This document shows, in pieces, positions 43,761 to 55,189 of a DNA stretch of 64,000 nucleotides (positions are counted from its first letter, which is position 1; every line of letters starts with the position of its first letter). The DNA is taken from positions 3,001,001 through 3,065,000 of the forward strand of contig JAKZAP010000008.1 of the NCBI GenBank assembly GCA_023053575.1, read 5' to 3'. The notes beneath the pieces are model-generated. The model was given only the letters and a program-made list of their open reading frames with translations, did no database searches and had not been told where the DNA came from. The translations under genes were made by a program, and so were the position numbers. The stretch comes from Branchinecta lynchi (Eukaryota > Arthropoda > Branchiopoda > Anostraca > Branchinectidae).

Positions 43761-43914
43761 ACAGGCCTTAAAGGGATCTTCGCAGGAGCAGGTCATGACG
43801 TAACCCGGCCTCAGCAGGCTAAGGCTCGTCCCTTAGGTCAAAGGGTTGAATACTTCAAGAAACGGCGCGTGGCCTAGGAAGAGAGGGTAATGTAGCAGGG
43901 TCGTATTTCTAGCT

Positions 43915-43990
43915 ACTGCCTGAAAAAGACCCTTGTCAAGAAGGGCCGAAATATTGTTGAAATAAATTGTAGCTGACATCCGTTGACCGT
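43915..43990 (+). mobile_element. Family P fragment
   Basis: CCTGAAAAAGACCCTTGTC, AAGAAGGGCCGAAATATTG and TAGCTGACATCCGTTGAC match the family consensus; the CTGANGA part is mutated (CTGAAAA). Confidence 0.6.
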
Positions 43991-44229
43991 CGTAAAACAG
44001 GACGACGATTTGGTCGTAGGACAGCACTGCGGTAGCGTGAACGCTGAATTCTGCTTCCTAATCTGCGGGATAACACGGTCTGTATAATGGCAGGGGCAGA
44101 AGACCAGTCTTTCTGGCGAGATTTCTGCATCGCAAAATCTCACCTTTTCTGTACGGAATTGATGATAGGCAGAAAATCCTGACACGAATTCGAGTCCACG
44201 ACCGCCTGACTTTGATCGGGTGTCCTAAG

Positions 44230-44530
44230 CAGAGGCGTTACTAGCCAAAATGTGCGGAGGGGGGGGGGGAGGGGGAAACATAGCCTATTTACCGACTGCT
44301 TTTGGAGAAAAAAGGACCGTTTTTTCAGAAAAAACGACGGATTTTTAAGAAAAAAGATTGATTTTTAAGAAAAAATCTACTAATTTTACGAAAAACTGTT
44401 TTAAAATCGACTACTCCGAAGAAAAATCGTCTGTTTTCAAGAAAAAAAAATTGTTTTTACGAAAATAATGCAGCGCTTCGCACTGACTCGGCTATTTTAA
44501 CCCCCCCCCCCTCCATATATGACTCCCCTA
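44230..44530 (-). mobile_element. hAT-type MITE (CAGAGGCGT family), inverted copy
   Basis: Starts CAGAGGCGTTACTAGCC, which is the reverse complement of the right end of 7931-8205, and ends in a decayed TGACTCCCCTA. The flanking 8-mers GTCCTAAG (44222-44229) and GTCCTCAG (44531-44538) agree at 7 of 8. The interior has the AAAAATCG-type repeats and the GCGCTTCGC hairpin remnant. Confidence 0.75.
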
Positions 44531-45059
44531 GTCCTCAGTCCTAACTATAAACGACAGACAAAATACTCCATAGTAGACAACACCAATTTTCCCATTCAGT
44601 TCAGTTCAGTTTTATTAGATTAAAAAATAAAAAATAAAAATAAGTTTCGACCCCTTGAAAGCTCAATGGCCCGTTAACACCCGGTTAATACCAAAGTAAA
44701 CAACAAATAAACGGGCCATCTCCCCTTCAGAAGCACTTCCGCAAATTACACACCGAGTCTTACAGTGAACTGGTCTGGGGAAACGACTGAAAGAAAGGCG
44801 AATACGTAAAATCTAAGGTAGGGAATAGGAGGCCTACACAATCCCCGGATTTCCGGCCCGATTTAGTGATGGCCGTATTTTCAAATGACACCTGGGGACA
44901 AATATTCAACCACCATGCATGATACAAAGAAAAAGTTTAAACATCATAATGAGAAAGTTTTAAAACTGGGAGGTGTGGTGGTTTTGTTGTTATTGTAAAG
45001 CAATCTGAGTCTTGTAGAGGTACCCTTTGGTGAAAGTGCACCTCTCGGCGGTGTTTGAT
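44531..45059. other. Unassigned stretch
   Basis: Nothing recognised apart from a (TAAAAAATAAAAAATAAAAA)-like A-rich run near 44620. Confidence 0.35.
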
Positions 45060-45960
45060 CGTTTAAACTTTGTTGTGGTTTTTGATCCCAAAACGTAAGT
45101 GGAGGGACACCTATGACTTCGTAAAAGTTGTCTGTCTGTCTGTTCGTCAGTCCGGATAGAGATTTAAGTTCGCTTTCCACTATAGTATTTATATGTCATT
45201 GAATGGATGTCATTGATGGTTCAGGCATAGTTTTGTTTTAAACATCATATTTTGTACTCCTCAGTTCTGAGGGAAATAAACATAAATAAATATTTTGTTC
45301 AAACTTCGTGTGAGGAACCATCGGGTATAATCGTATATGAGCACTGTAGCCCCATACTTAGGGGTTGTGGATGGGTTTCAAATTAAGGCTCACAAAAAAA
45401 AAATATGTTTAAAATAGTGTTTTAAAATGTTTAACTGTTAAATATTTTTTTAAAAGCCAATGAGACAGTCGATCGAAGGGTAAGGAGACATGCTGAATCC
45501 ATATCTGACCATATGGATTCATATTTTATAAACTGGAAAATTTGTTAATACTAAAAGTTTTATTTGAAGCTGTTAATGTTCGATGGAGAGGTAAGAAGGC
45601 ATGCTGAATCTGTATATGACAATCGTTTTCTACCTGGACAATTAGTTCGCCATGGATCTGGCCGAAACCGGAAAATTTGGAAAGTTTTTGCTGAAGTTGA
45701 TTAGAGGTTCGATGTAGTGGTATGGAGTAGTTCGATAGGGGGATTAGGAGATATGAATTCGTTTTGACCTTTATTTTTTTTTGCCGGACAAGTAGTTCAC
45801 CAGGAGTCCGGCCCAAACTGGGTATTTGCCAGAAGTAAGGCAGGAAGATTCGATGACTGTCGTCAAAGTAGATATGACGTACAAGGGTAAACACACATGC
45901 TGAATACCTGAACTTGTAGTCCATTATGTACGGTTTGACCGGGACAAAATTGCAACAAAG
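45060..45960 (+). mobile_element. Family B repeat, plus copy 1
   Basis: Starts CCCAAAACGTAAGTGGAGG, then GACTTCGTAAAAGTTG and a GTCTGTCTGTCTGTTCG box, then CAAACTTCGTGTGAGG, then units of about 120-140 bp carrying AAGGAGACATGCTGAATCC and CCGGCC(A/G)AAAC, ending TACAAGGGTAAACACAC. Confidence 0.78.
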
Positions 45961-46570
45961 GTTTTTTTACACTAAAATGTTCAGAAAAAATAGCTGAACA
46001 ACATATCCAAAATCCGCTAAAATCGCCCCACGGGAAAATCTCCTGGGGCTGCTTAAAGGGGGTGGAATGGGTGAAAAAAAAATCTTTTTTCGACTTTTTG
46101 TGTTTCGATACGTTCAGAGACTTGATTCTGGTATTATTCTCATCCTCGGAGGTGCGGGCTAAATCAGTTCATAGCGAATGCTCAGCTACGACGGTCGCAG
46201 TGCATGGCTACGCTTAGCGAGTTTTTATCCAAGAGAATGATATAAAAGGACGTTATAGTGAGAGTAAATAGTGTGTATATGAGGAAGTGAAGGAATGGCG
46301 AAAACAAGGATATGCAACGTAGACAAACTAACTGAACAGCTTGTTTAGTTGTTGATATAAATCAACTCGCTGGAACCGAAAATGATATTAATTTTCTTGT
46401 AACTTGTCTCTACCTCAAATTGAACCGTAAAACAGAAGAGCTAGTTACGATTTTAAATCGTAACTATTTAAAATCGTTACGTTTTCCGACTTCTTCCTTT
46501 TTGGTTTTCTCAGATGACTAGCCTATCTAGCCATTAACGTTAATCTGTTTACAAATTTTCATGGTAAATG
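45961..46570. other. Unassigned stretch
   Basis: AT-rich sequence with no recognised exon, RNA gene or shared repeat. Confidence 0.35.
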
Positions 46571-47040
46571 TTTAGTAATGTTTAGTAATGTTCAGAAGTT
46601 CACGGAGTCTGGCAATGACTGGATACCTATAAGACGCAATTTTCCGTTTCAAATATCGTATCAGGCAAGAGCAAACTGTCTACCAGTACTTGGAAAAAGT
46701 TTTTGGAAAAGGAAAAGAGGTGGTCCGGAAGCGCAGTATCCTTGTCCTTTTTGTAATTCGAGTGATGAGGGGCTGGGCCATGTTCTCTTGAGGTGTGAGG
46801 AGCTTAGTGGTACTCTTTTTCAGAATGGGGGGGGGATGAGCTACTTCTAGGTATCCTTAAGTCTACAAATGCTAGGTCTATAGTGTGTTTTGGCAACATG
46901 GTAGAAAAAGTTATTAGTTTAGCAGAAAGTCGGTAGGATATTAAGTTAAGAATGTGAGGTTGTTTGTTAGTTGAGATTGTTGTTTGTTTTGTTTTTCTGT
47001 ATATGGCTTCATCGCTTTCAAATACAGATATATATATATA
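46570..47040 (+). pseudogene. LINE C-terminal remnant with zinc-knuckle-like motif
   Basis: A 90-codon frame reads SYQARANCLPVLGKSFWKRK and then CPFCNSSDEGLGHVLLRCEE. The CxxC...HxxxxC pattern after an arginine-rich stretch is typical of the end of some LINE ORF2 proteins. A frameshift at a G-run near 46830 precedes further similar text. The sequence ends in a (TA)n tract near 47028. Confidence 0.75.
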
Positions 47041-47084
47041 TTACATTTCTGGGATCCCATCGAAATCTTTGGTCTTGTTTGACT

Positions 47085-48015
47085 CGTTTTTGGGATCCCA
47101 AAACGTAAGTGGAGGAATACCTTTGACTTCGTTGAAGTTTGTCCGTCTGTCAGCATGAAAAATCACGAAGGCGCAGAGATGTTTTCTTCAAACTTGGTAG
47201 GAGGATCCATTGGGTCAAAGTACAGGCCAAGCTCGTAGATGAGACCTGTGGTGGCTGTGGCCCCATACCTGGGGTTTGGGTTTCAAATTAAGGGACGAAA
47301 AAATGTTTTAAAAAGCCAATGAGATAGTCGATCTAGGGGTTAAGAGACATGGTGAATCTATGTCTGACACTTAGTTTCTCGCCGGATAATTAGTTCGTCC
47401 GGAATCCGGTCAAACCAGGAAATTTTTTTAAATTAAAAGTTTTATTCGAAGCTGATTAAATGTTCGATTTAGGGGTAAGAAGACATGCTGAATCCTTATA
47501 TGATAATCGTTTTCTATCCGGACATTTAGTTCGTCCGGAATCCGGCCCAAACCGAAAATTTTGAAAAAAGTAAAAGTTGTAGGCTATTTAAAGTCGACTA
47601 AATGTTCGATTGGAGGTAAGCCGACATGCTCAATCCATATCTGACAATCATTTTCTACCCGGATATTTTGTTTGCCCGGAATCCGGCCGAAGCTGCAACA
47701 TTTTAAAAAGTTTTATCTGAAGTTGATTAGAGGTTAAGAATAGGGATAATACTGAATCCATATATGGAATTATTTTCTCGCCGGACAAATCGTTCGCCCA
47801 GAATCCGGCCAAAACCTGAAGATTTGTTGAAAGTTAAAGTTTATCTGAAGTTAATTAGAGGTTCTGTGTAGTGGTAAGGAAATATGCTGAATTCATTTGA
47901 GCTTTAATTTTTTGCCGAACAAGTAGTTCACTCCGAATCCGGCCGGAACCGGATATTTGGCAGAAGTAAGGCAGGAAGTTCGATCAGTTTCGTCATATAT
48001 ACAGGGGTAAACACA
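47085..48015 (+). mobile_element. Family B repeat, plus copy 2 (five or six units)
   Basis: Starts GGGATCCCAAAACGTAAGTG with a short GTCCGTCTGTC box. Units of about 135-145 bp follow, with GTTCGTCCGGAATCCGG at about 47389, 47528, 47673, 47797 and 47930, joined by GTTTTATCTGAAGTTGATTA and ACATGCTGAATCCATAT. Confidence 0.82.
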
Positions 48016-48705
48016 CGTATAAAAAAAGGAAAAATTATAAGAAGGGTTTGTTAGGCATAACTTAAAAAGACGGAAAGAATACCAACATGTAAATAGAGCT
48101 GCAATTATAATTATAAGAGCGTAAACACACATATTAAACCCATACCTGAACTTGGTTTTCTCAGATGACTAGCCATTTGCTCTAATCTGTTTCTAAATTT
48201 TAATAGTAAAAAATGTTCAAGGAGTCTGGCGAAGACCGGATATCTACAAGACGCAAACGTCTGGATCAATTATTCAATTTTTGGGACACATCGAAACCTT
48301 TGGTCTTGTTCTAATTACAATAATGTTTTGAATGCTTTTCATTGATTTTTGGTAGTAGGTTACATTTAGTAATTGTAAAAAGTAAAGGAACGAGTATTTT
48401 GTTTAATTTCTTTTTCTGTTAAGTAGTTAAGAAGTAAAGATTTTCATAAGATTTTTCAAGTAAAATTGAAAAAGTAGGTGCCATACTTGTATCACTGAGA
48501 GCAGGGAAAAATGAATAAAAAAAAAAATACCAAGTGACCTCCTGGGAGTGTGTGCACTTCACTGTTATGCCCTTTAATGTCCGAATCCTAAATTATCCAA
48601 GTGTCCGGTTTCCCTTGTCTTGTCCATAACTGTATCCGTCTTTTCTTCACAGCCCTATAAATACAGATAAATACTCTTTTCCTCGAACGCTGATGGTTTC
48701 CATTC
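48016..48705. other. Unassigned stretch
   Basis: TTTTTGGGACACATCGAAACC near 48280 resembles text near 47044, suggesting a further LINE 3' remnant. Otherwise nothing is recognised. Confidence 0.35.
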
Positions 48706-48714
48706 AACGCAGCC

Positions 48715-48765
48715 CTTCGGAGGAAAGTGACAAACCCCTTATATTTAACGGGGGATATTGCAGTT
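48715..48765 (-). repeat. Decayed duplicate of the TM4-TM5 exon donor region
   Basis: On the gene's strand CTGCAATATC...TAAGGGGT...CACTTTCC matches the exon end and donor at about 48845-48890, but the donor reads ATAAGG instead of GTAAGG. Confidence 0.7.
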
Positions 48766-48871
48766 GAGCTCACCCCACCCCCTCGCTTGTCAAAGCCTTA
48801 ATGAACCTGTCCCCCCATCCAAAGAAGAACGAAATTATGACAATTGGGAAGGAAAGTGGTAGACCCCTTAC

Positions 48872-49083
48872 ACTGAACAGCGATATTGCAGATGATGATC
48901 AATCCAATCGCCATCAGATTAACTGCGGCGAAAGTGGATGAGTAGATGATCTCTATGGTTTCTCTGGGATGGATATTGAGAAAGCACCACGTGCCAGGAT
49001 ATTGGACGTCGTATTCGCCAAAGCCAAACAGAGGGAGGGAAGCGAAGCTGAGGCTGATTATCCAGAGGGTTAATACGGCAGTC
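48872..49083 (-). CDS. Prostanoid receptor-like GPCR, TM4-TM5 exon
   Basis: The exon is 212 bases, acceptor CACCTATTTCAG (phase 2 in) and donor CAGT|GTAAGG (phase 1 out). It encodes TM4 (AVLTLWIISLSFASLPLFGF with the conserved Trp), the second extracellular loop EYDVQYPGTWCFLN, and TM5 (IIYSSTFAAVNLMAIGLIII). The loop motif QYPGTWCF is a hallmark of prostanoid receptors; its Cys should pair with the TM3 Cys in the neighbouring exon. The first codon is completed across the junction (AA|G, Lys). A damaged copy of the donor lies 130 bases downstream. Confidence 0.95.
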
Positions 49084-49299
49084 CTGAAATAGGTGGCGCT
49101 TGATGAATGTAAAAGTGAACACTACAGTAAAACTGATAAAGTGGACTGAGAGCGTGTACGAAACGAACTGAACAACGATAACAAAAAAAGCTGAAGTTTA
49201 TCTGTCTGACCGCTGTGGAATCAGATGAGACAAAGATTTAGACATGCGTCTCTACTCGCAGGGGACAGAAATCGGGTATTTTCATATTTAATAGTGCAA

Positions 49300-49510
49300 A
49301 ACGGATACGTTTTATAGCTCTTAATACGTCAGAGCTATATTTCAGTCCTTCTAGGCAAGGGTCTATTCAGGCTCGTAGCCGCTCAAGTTGGAAACGAACA
49401 ACTAGGTAACACAAGACAATATGTAGCTCTAAGAAAATTCAGCTGATGTATCCGTTTAGCACCATGAAATATGATGCGCAGTCAGCTTGGGCTGAAGGAA
49501 TATTTATCCT
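49300..49510 (-). mobile_element. Family P element, rearranged
   Basis: On the minus strand CCTGAATAGACCCTTGCC and AAGGACTGAAATATAGCTC (mutated core); on the plus strand CAGCTGATGTATCCGTTT, ATATGATGCGCAGTCAGCTT and GGGCTGAAGGAATATT. As in other copies, the two parts are in inverted orientation. Confidence 0.6.
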
Positions 49511-50420
49511 CGTGAATTTTCTCTGCCCGATTACGAAATCGACAGAGTATGCTCCTGCCTACGGGCCCCCACTCCTTTTAGGGGCCCCAAGATACAGTAC
49601 TAAAACATTTACTTTCTTCTTGACAGAAAGCTTGAAAGAAAATCTCAAATCAGAGAATCTTGAAAGAAAATCACAGTCAAGGTTTATAATTTTTTCATCA
49701 CTGCGAACTTCGCACGAATATTGGGCAGTGGGTATGGTTATCACCATCTAGCAGTCGGCCAGAACACTAGGTTCACTATTATCCCGCCAGGAGGGGGTCC
49801 CGACATTTCGACTGCCTAGGGGTTTAGTACGGCAAAGATATTCTTGTCATAGATCTCCTTGTTACGTGTCTATTTCATTTATCATATACAGATCTTATAC
49901 TACTCCCCAGCCTAACACAATTCACCTTATTCCAATTCAGCACTCAAAGCGGACTTATTTCTGAAAGTCCACCATTGTTTCATTATCAGCACTCGTAACA
50001 AAGAGATGCAAAAAGGCAGAACAAAACTTTTCTTCTCGGGAAACAGATTGCAGGGTTCTACTCATCTATTTTACTAAATCTGTCATAACTGTTGATTATA
50101 AGACAATAAGTGTCTTTCAGACTAGTATGCCTGAAAACACTGAACTGGAATGTAGCCAAGGGGTTTGGCGCGTATGAAAAATTAGCAGACACGGTAGATT
50201 TAACCCTCTGATTTAAGCACAAGTTTCTTCAGTCCAGGCTGACTGCTGGTCATGTTTGGTGGTGCTGGACAGATTAGTCCGATGAAACGCTTCTTCTTCG
50301 CAGATTTGGCCCTTCTTGCGAAGCACCCTCTTCGCATAGGCTATTACGTAGTGGAACGTCCTGCCATGTGGGTCCTGGCTCGTCTATAGAGGCTCCGACA
50401 TGGGAGTCCTAGACTTCTAA
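49511..50420. other. Unassigned stretch
   Basis: A degenerate family P core lies near 50309 (GGCCCTTCTTGCGAAG). Nothing else is recognised. Confidence 0.35.
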
Positions 50421-50424
50421 ATTC

Positions 50425-51200
50425 AATTGACAAGAGCTCATATGGCACTTGCAAACATATGTAGTAGGTAAGAGTATCAGCTAGGATTTGCGCTGTTTTG
50501 AGGCATAGACGATTATGGGCCTTTCGGATTCATGAAAACGTATGGTTCAGTAAAACAATATGCGCACTCCGTGGCTACAAGGCGCACTTTAAGGAGGCTA
50601 GGAACCCATTTTGTAAGCAAAAGCACTGGACTGGTACACAGAAGATCATCGGCCCTGGGTCATGAAAGTATATCATTCGCTCGAAATTTGTTTCTTTTCA
50701 TTTAGCAGCTAAGATACGCCCTTAGGTTAGAACCGAATTTGGAATCAAAATATATCGAACACAGATCATGGGCCCTTGGGGATCTTAAAACTGTTTAGTT
50801 TTTTCAAAATGTATAGTTTCTTAAAAATGTTTTTCCACTTTGCGATACTTTTTTTAAGAAAAATCGCGGCGCTTCGCGCCGACTCGGTTATATTTTTACT
50901 GACAACATTGGGAGGGGGGAGCGCCCCCCCCCAGTCGTTACGCCCCTGCGCATGTAGTCTTTCCCTTACAAAGTTTCATCTGATCACTCGTTCGAAAGTT
51001 ACTCACGTCTCAATTTTCCGATTCCCCCTCCCTCCACTCCCCCCACGTTGGTTGAATCGGGGAAGTGACTATTTCCAAGGCAGTTTGATCGGGTCCCTGA
51101 TAAGCCTGCCGAGTTTCATCGTCCTAGCCAGCTGGAAGTAACTTAACTAGCGATCACCGAACCGACCGATGGAAAAGTGATTTGGTATATGGCACTTGTC
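50425..51200 (+). mobile_element. Family A repeat, copy A6 (plus), broken up
   Basis: The start GAGCTCATATGGCACTTG is at 50435. The end, with TTTCATCTGATCACTCG, GAGTTTCATCGTCCTAGCC and ATATGGCACTTG, is at 50960-51200. Between them is unrelated sequence plus a partial CAGAGGCGT-type MITE near 50865-50950 (GCGGCGCTTCGCGCCGAC, C-run, GTTACGCCCCTGCG). Confidence 0.6.
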
Positions 51201-51206
51201 TTCCTC

Positions 51207-51420
51207 CCCTGACATGGGGATGTGAACTGCTTAGATGAATTTCATTCAGGCGGGATAACTGTTCCTATGGCCGGCTTCTATCTGACTATAGTAGTGATTT
51301 GCCAACTATGTTCACAAGCCCCTCGGTAGCTCAATGGTAGAGCACTTGCCTAGAGAGCGGGGATCCTGGTTCAAACCCCCCTGAGGAATACTTTTTTCTT
51401 TCTATTCACTACTTATAAAT
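51207..51420 (+). mobile_element. tRNA-derived SINE, copy 2
   Basis: TAGCTCAATGGTAGAGC (box A) and GGTTCAAACCC (box B), with anticodon loop CTAGAGA (anticodon AGA). The 110-base leader (ACATGGGGATGTGAACTG, ACTGTTCCTATGGCCGG) and the trailer (TATTCACTACTTATAAA) match copy 1. A decayed CAGAGGC... MITE follows at about 51433-51480. Confidence 0.83.
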
Positions 51421-51480
51421 GCCCTCTTCACGCCGTCAGAGGCTTCGCTTATGGGGGTAAGGCGACCCCCCCCCCCAAAT

Positions 51481-52019
51481 TGTTGCCTGCTACTCCGTAA
51501 AACAAATTAAGCTGATGAAGTCACAATTCTTCTGACGGAACCACGATTTCCTAGTCGGTTTAATATACCGAACTCCCGGTCAGTAGCTGCAGCGGTAATT
51601 ATTTATAATAAATTACTCGAAAAAAAAAAGAGTCGGTAGCCAAATATTATGCCTAGCAACGCTCTGAATGTCGTAGCCTGAGGGTTCTAAATTATTGCTT
51701 GTACCTAATGACCAAAAAACAATTATCGACTGCCCCCAGCGTCGGTCTAGAATAACTTACTGCCTGATTGACTAATTGGCCACAAGCTCAGATTTGTACA
51801 TAGGGCTTAAAAAGGACCTTCGCCGACGGACTGAAATAGTGTATTATACATAGAGTATAGAAGTTACAGTATTATGTTATAGTCAAAAGTATGCTTCTAT
51901 TTGTGGTTCTGTGTGTGGGCTACTACAAGGCTTCAAATAAAAATTATTACCATCACTTTAACCGAACAAAATTCAAATATAGATGGCGCTTTTTAATTTA
52001 ATTCAGAAGTCTAGAGCTT
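51481..52019. other. Unassigned stretch
   Basis: ATAGATGGCGCTTTTTAATTTA near 51980 recalls the hairpin element at 30993. No exon or RNA gene recognised. Confidence 0.35.
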
Positions 52020-52190
52020 CTATGTCGTGGACAAAGTCACAACATCGCCGTGTGTCTACTGTAATGGTTTGCCAATTGAATACCTCCGGTATTGGTAGAG
52101 CGGCCGCCTTGTAAGCAGAGAGTCCTGGGTTCAAATCCCGGCTGAGCTGAGGAGCAGTTGTGTCTTTCAGGTCACTACTTATAACACAAA
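52020..52190 (+). mobile_element. tRNA-derived SINE, copy 3
   Basis: ATTGGTAGAGCGGCCGCC and GGGTTCAAATCCCGGC with anticodon loop CTTGTAA (anticodon TGT), trailer AGGTCACTACTTATAA. The 5' half of the tRNA-like part is damaged. Confidence 0.75.
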
Positions 52191-52224
52191 TTCAGCTGAC
52201 TATTGCGTTTCGCACCACCAAATA

Positions 52225-52604
52225 CATACATGTCCCCGAGAGACCATAATACTTCATATGAAGAGGCTCTCATTAAACTTGACATTCCTAAATTAACTGA
52301 GCGCAGAAATACTCTTTCAAACAAATTTGGAGCTAAGATAATGTGTAGTCCCCAGATGGCCCATCTATTCCCCCTCCCCTCTCGTCTTCCGTGCGTCGGT
52401 CGGAGAGGAATACTGGCAATCAGTTTTCTCCATATTCTGCCAATTCTTCTGCCCAATTTTTACGTAGTTTCGTTCCATCATTTATTTCTGGTCATGTCTT
52501 GTAAGTATATTAGTTAATTTGTTTCGTGTCTCTGTATTTCATAAATTTGTGTTCCTCTTCTAGGTTTTAGCTATTTGGATTAAACTTGATTGATTGATTG
52601 ATTG

Positions 52605-52649
<45 letters not shown>

Positions 52650-52650
52650 G
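52225..52650 (+). pseudogene. LINE 3' remnant with (TTGA)n tail
   Basis: The frame reads TSYEEALIKLDIPKLTERRN and LSNKFGAKIM, matching the C-terminal YxxxLxxLxIPTLxERR block of CR1/L2 LINE ORF2. It ends in about 65 bases of TTGA repeats (52584-52649), the usual type of tail. The N-terminal two thirds of the element are missing. Confidence 0.82.
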
Positions 52651-53203
52651 AGATGGATAGACCCAAATTAAAGAAAACGAAAAATAAGCTCTACGGAAAT
52701 TTGTTCCTTCAGCATGTATTCCATGCACTGCCGGCTTATGCCCGAGCCCCACTATACTCACACCTAGTAATAACGCCGGTAATAACGCCATCTTACGGTT
52801 GAAATTGTGAAGAAAAGACGCTGAAACCGTAAGGTTGTCGAGATGGAAAAATCCATCTCCGCCATTTTGTAACGTATCTTTCGAGTGTCTGGACCAGTTA
52901 CAGACCAGAGTCGCTGATTTTAGGCAGTTTTGTTTACGTTCGAGTGATGATGGTGGTAATATGTCTTGAATTTCTTCGTTCCAGGTGTGACCAGGATGAA
53001 ACGTAAGAGTGGGTAATAACCAAATTAACGAACCAAATTACGTACAGGTCTGACTGAATGTGGCCCGGGCATTAGCACGCAGCCTCCCACGAGCACGCAA
53101 AGCCACATTCACCACCTAGATTTCACACATAGAGCCTGTATCGTAAAACAGAAGTTAAGGTACGATGGGCTTCCTGGTTCACGCTGATGTGATTTGCGAC
53201 ATA
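52651..53203. other. Unassigned stretch
   Basis: No recognised feature; ordinary composition. Confidence 0.35.
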
Positions 53204-53569
53204 AGGTGTATTCTCGCCGTCCCCCGAGGACTCCTCGGGGAATCGAAAAGGACGGCGAAAATGGAGGGATTCACTCCACGCGGACTTCGCGTACAGAAAC
53301 AGTGAGAACACGGGAAATGCTTCCAAAACGGATTCTGTTCGAAAAAAAAATATGCAGTTGACGAAAGTAGTCTGGATCCACTTTATTTTGATTTTGTTTA
53401 CTCTTACTGTTTTTAATTAATTTTTGTATTGCACTAACACCAGCAAAAATTGATTCGCCTAGGGAGTCCTTTTTGATGAATGATAATCGGAGCATTCCCC
53501 GTCCGTGGGGACTCGCGAGAATACGAAGAGTGGAGTGGTCCTCAAGTGAAGAACGGCGAGAATACGCCT
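53204..53569. mobile_element. MITE with AGGCGTATTCTCGCC termini, copy 3
   Basis: Starts AGGTGTATTCTCGCCGTCC and ends ACGGCGAGAATACGCCT, flanked by ATA on both sides. The interior matches copies 1 and 2, with a deletion near 53470. Confidence 0.85.
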
Positions 53570-54074
53570 ATACATTCAAATCGTGCGACAAGCATCGCTA
53601 AACATTGCGTTTTGCCGCAGTGTCGAACACGCAGACAAATTTCAACTGGTCCGACAAACAGGCGTTTTTCGGGGGAGATTAAAGAAAAAGAGGAGTTAAT
53701 TTTTCAAGGCTAGAATTTGCTCTGCCTTTCTCTGAAAGAAAATAATGTAACCCTTGGATGGATAACCACAAAATACCTTCTGGGAAACAAACCCGAGTAG
53801 AGGTAGATGTTATATGAAAGCTCCCAAGTAACGGATTGTCCGCTTTCTGAGGGCTTTATTGTCCTCGTATCTCCTAACGTTCATGCGATTCTATCATACG
53901 TCGGAAAGTCACAGAAAATATCGTCTGCACTTTTGATGGACAGATAGACAGGTTTGTCGGGACGAGATTTTTGTCTCGCCTTTTCCGTACGGAGCTGTGA
54001 TGGTCCGAGAAGAGCCAGGACCGGAAATTTTTTGACATACTTAGAGTGTAGCGATAGGGATGACACATGGAGGG

Positions 54075-54423
54075 AAGAGGCGTCACGACTGGTGGGTGGG
54101 AGGGGGGACGCCCCCCCCCCCCCCCCCCAAAGCCGTTGGCCAGTCCGTACAAAATACGGAGTCGGCGCAAAGCGCCGCGATTTATCGTCAAAACAGTTGA
54201 TTTTTTTGTTCATGAAAACAGTCGGTTTTTCTGAAAATTGATCGATTTTTCGTCAAAATAGTCGGTTTTTCTGAAAATCAGCGGATTTTTCGGAAAATCA
54301 GTCGATTTTCAGAAAAAATGTCATTTTTATTGCTGAAAACAGTCGTTTTTTCTGCAGAACAAGTCGGTAAAAGTTACCAGCCTCGTCCCCCCCCCCCTAA
54401 ACACTTTGGCTAGTAATGCCTCT
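54075..54423 (+). mobile_element. hAT-type MITE (CAGAGGCGT family), copy inside family A
   Basis: Starts AAGAGGCGTCACGACTGG and ends GGCTAGTAATGCCTCTG, with the GGCGCAAAGCGCCGCG hairpin and several GAAAATCAGTCGATTTTC-like repeats. It is longer than copy 1 through extra repeats. The target-site duplication is not clear. Confidence 0.85.
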
Positions 54424-54589
54424 GACTCTGGAGGGGGGGGGGGGCGGCGGGGGCGGGTCCAGAATTCCTGTGATCGCGATTTAAGGTATTTTCAGATGTG
54501 CTAGGACGACGAAACCTGGCCCGACCATCAGAGACTTGACAAGATTTGCCTAGACGTTGTCACTTCCCAGATCTGACCATCCTAAAGTA

Positions 54590-54960
54590 CTCATCTTAAC
54601 CGCAAAGTATAAAAAATATTTTTAAGCAAAATCTAAATTTTCATGATCCCCCTGGGCCCATATATGGTTGTTTTTGCCTCAAGCGTTTTGCTTATAAATG
54701 AATTTCTAGCACCTTTAAAGTGCGCATCTTAACCGAAAGTAAAAAAAAAGCAAACCATATATATTCTTCATCTTAAGGGACCAGGATCATTTTTGCCTCA
54801 ATGACTTTGATTACAGGTGAATTTCTAGCGTCCTTAAAGTGTGCATGATCATAGCCAAGTGCAAAAATAAAATACTTTTTACCAAACGATACATTCTCCT
54901 GATTTCCAAAGGTCCATGATTATTCTTATCTCAAGGGTTTTCTTACAAACGATTACAACA
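54590..54960 (+). repeat. Family H tandem repeat, about 130-bp unit, three copies
   Basis: Each unit has CATCTTAACCGAAAGT (or close), a call of GGNCCATGAT, TTTTTGCCTCAA and GAATTTCTAGC.CCTTAAAG. Confidence 0.7.
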
Positions 54961-55189
54961 AATCCACGAATTGGCAAATTCCTACTTGCATCCTCTTACC
55001 CTGCCTTGCAAGTGCCATATGACCTTCTAGCTCTTGTTAAACCAAAACTAGGTACCGAAATGTGGAGTGCTAGACTTCCAAATTCCACAATTATTTCTGG
55101 TGTGTCTTTCACTATAAAAGTCCCTTATCTCCACCCCCAACTAATCCCGACCTAATTTTTTTTACCAATCCCGCTAAATGGGGTTCAAA

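Larger units (their letters stand above)
54040..55040 (-). mobile_element. Family A repeat, copy A7 (minus), interrupted
   Basis: Family text before (TAGCGATAGGGATGACACAT) and after (GTGCTAGGACGACGAAACCT) the MITE at 54075-54423; the end GCAAGTGCCATATGACC is at about 55006. Family H units fill 54590-54960. Confidence 0.6.
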
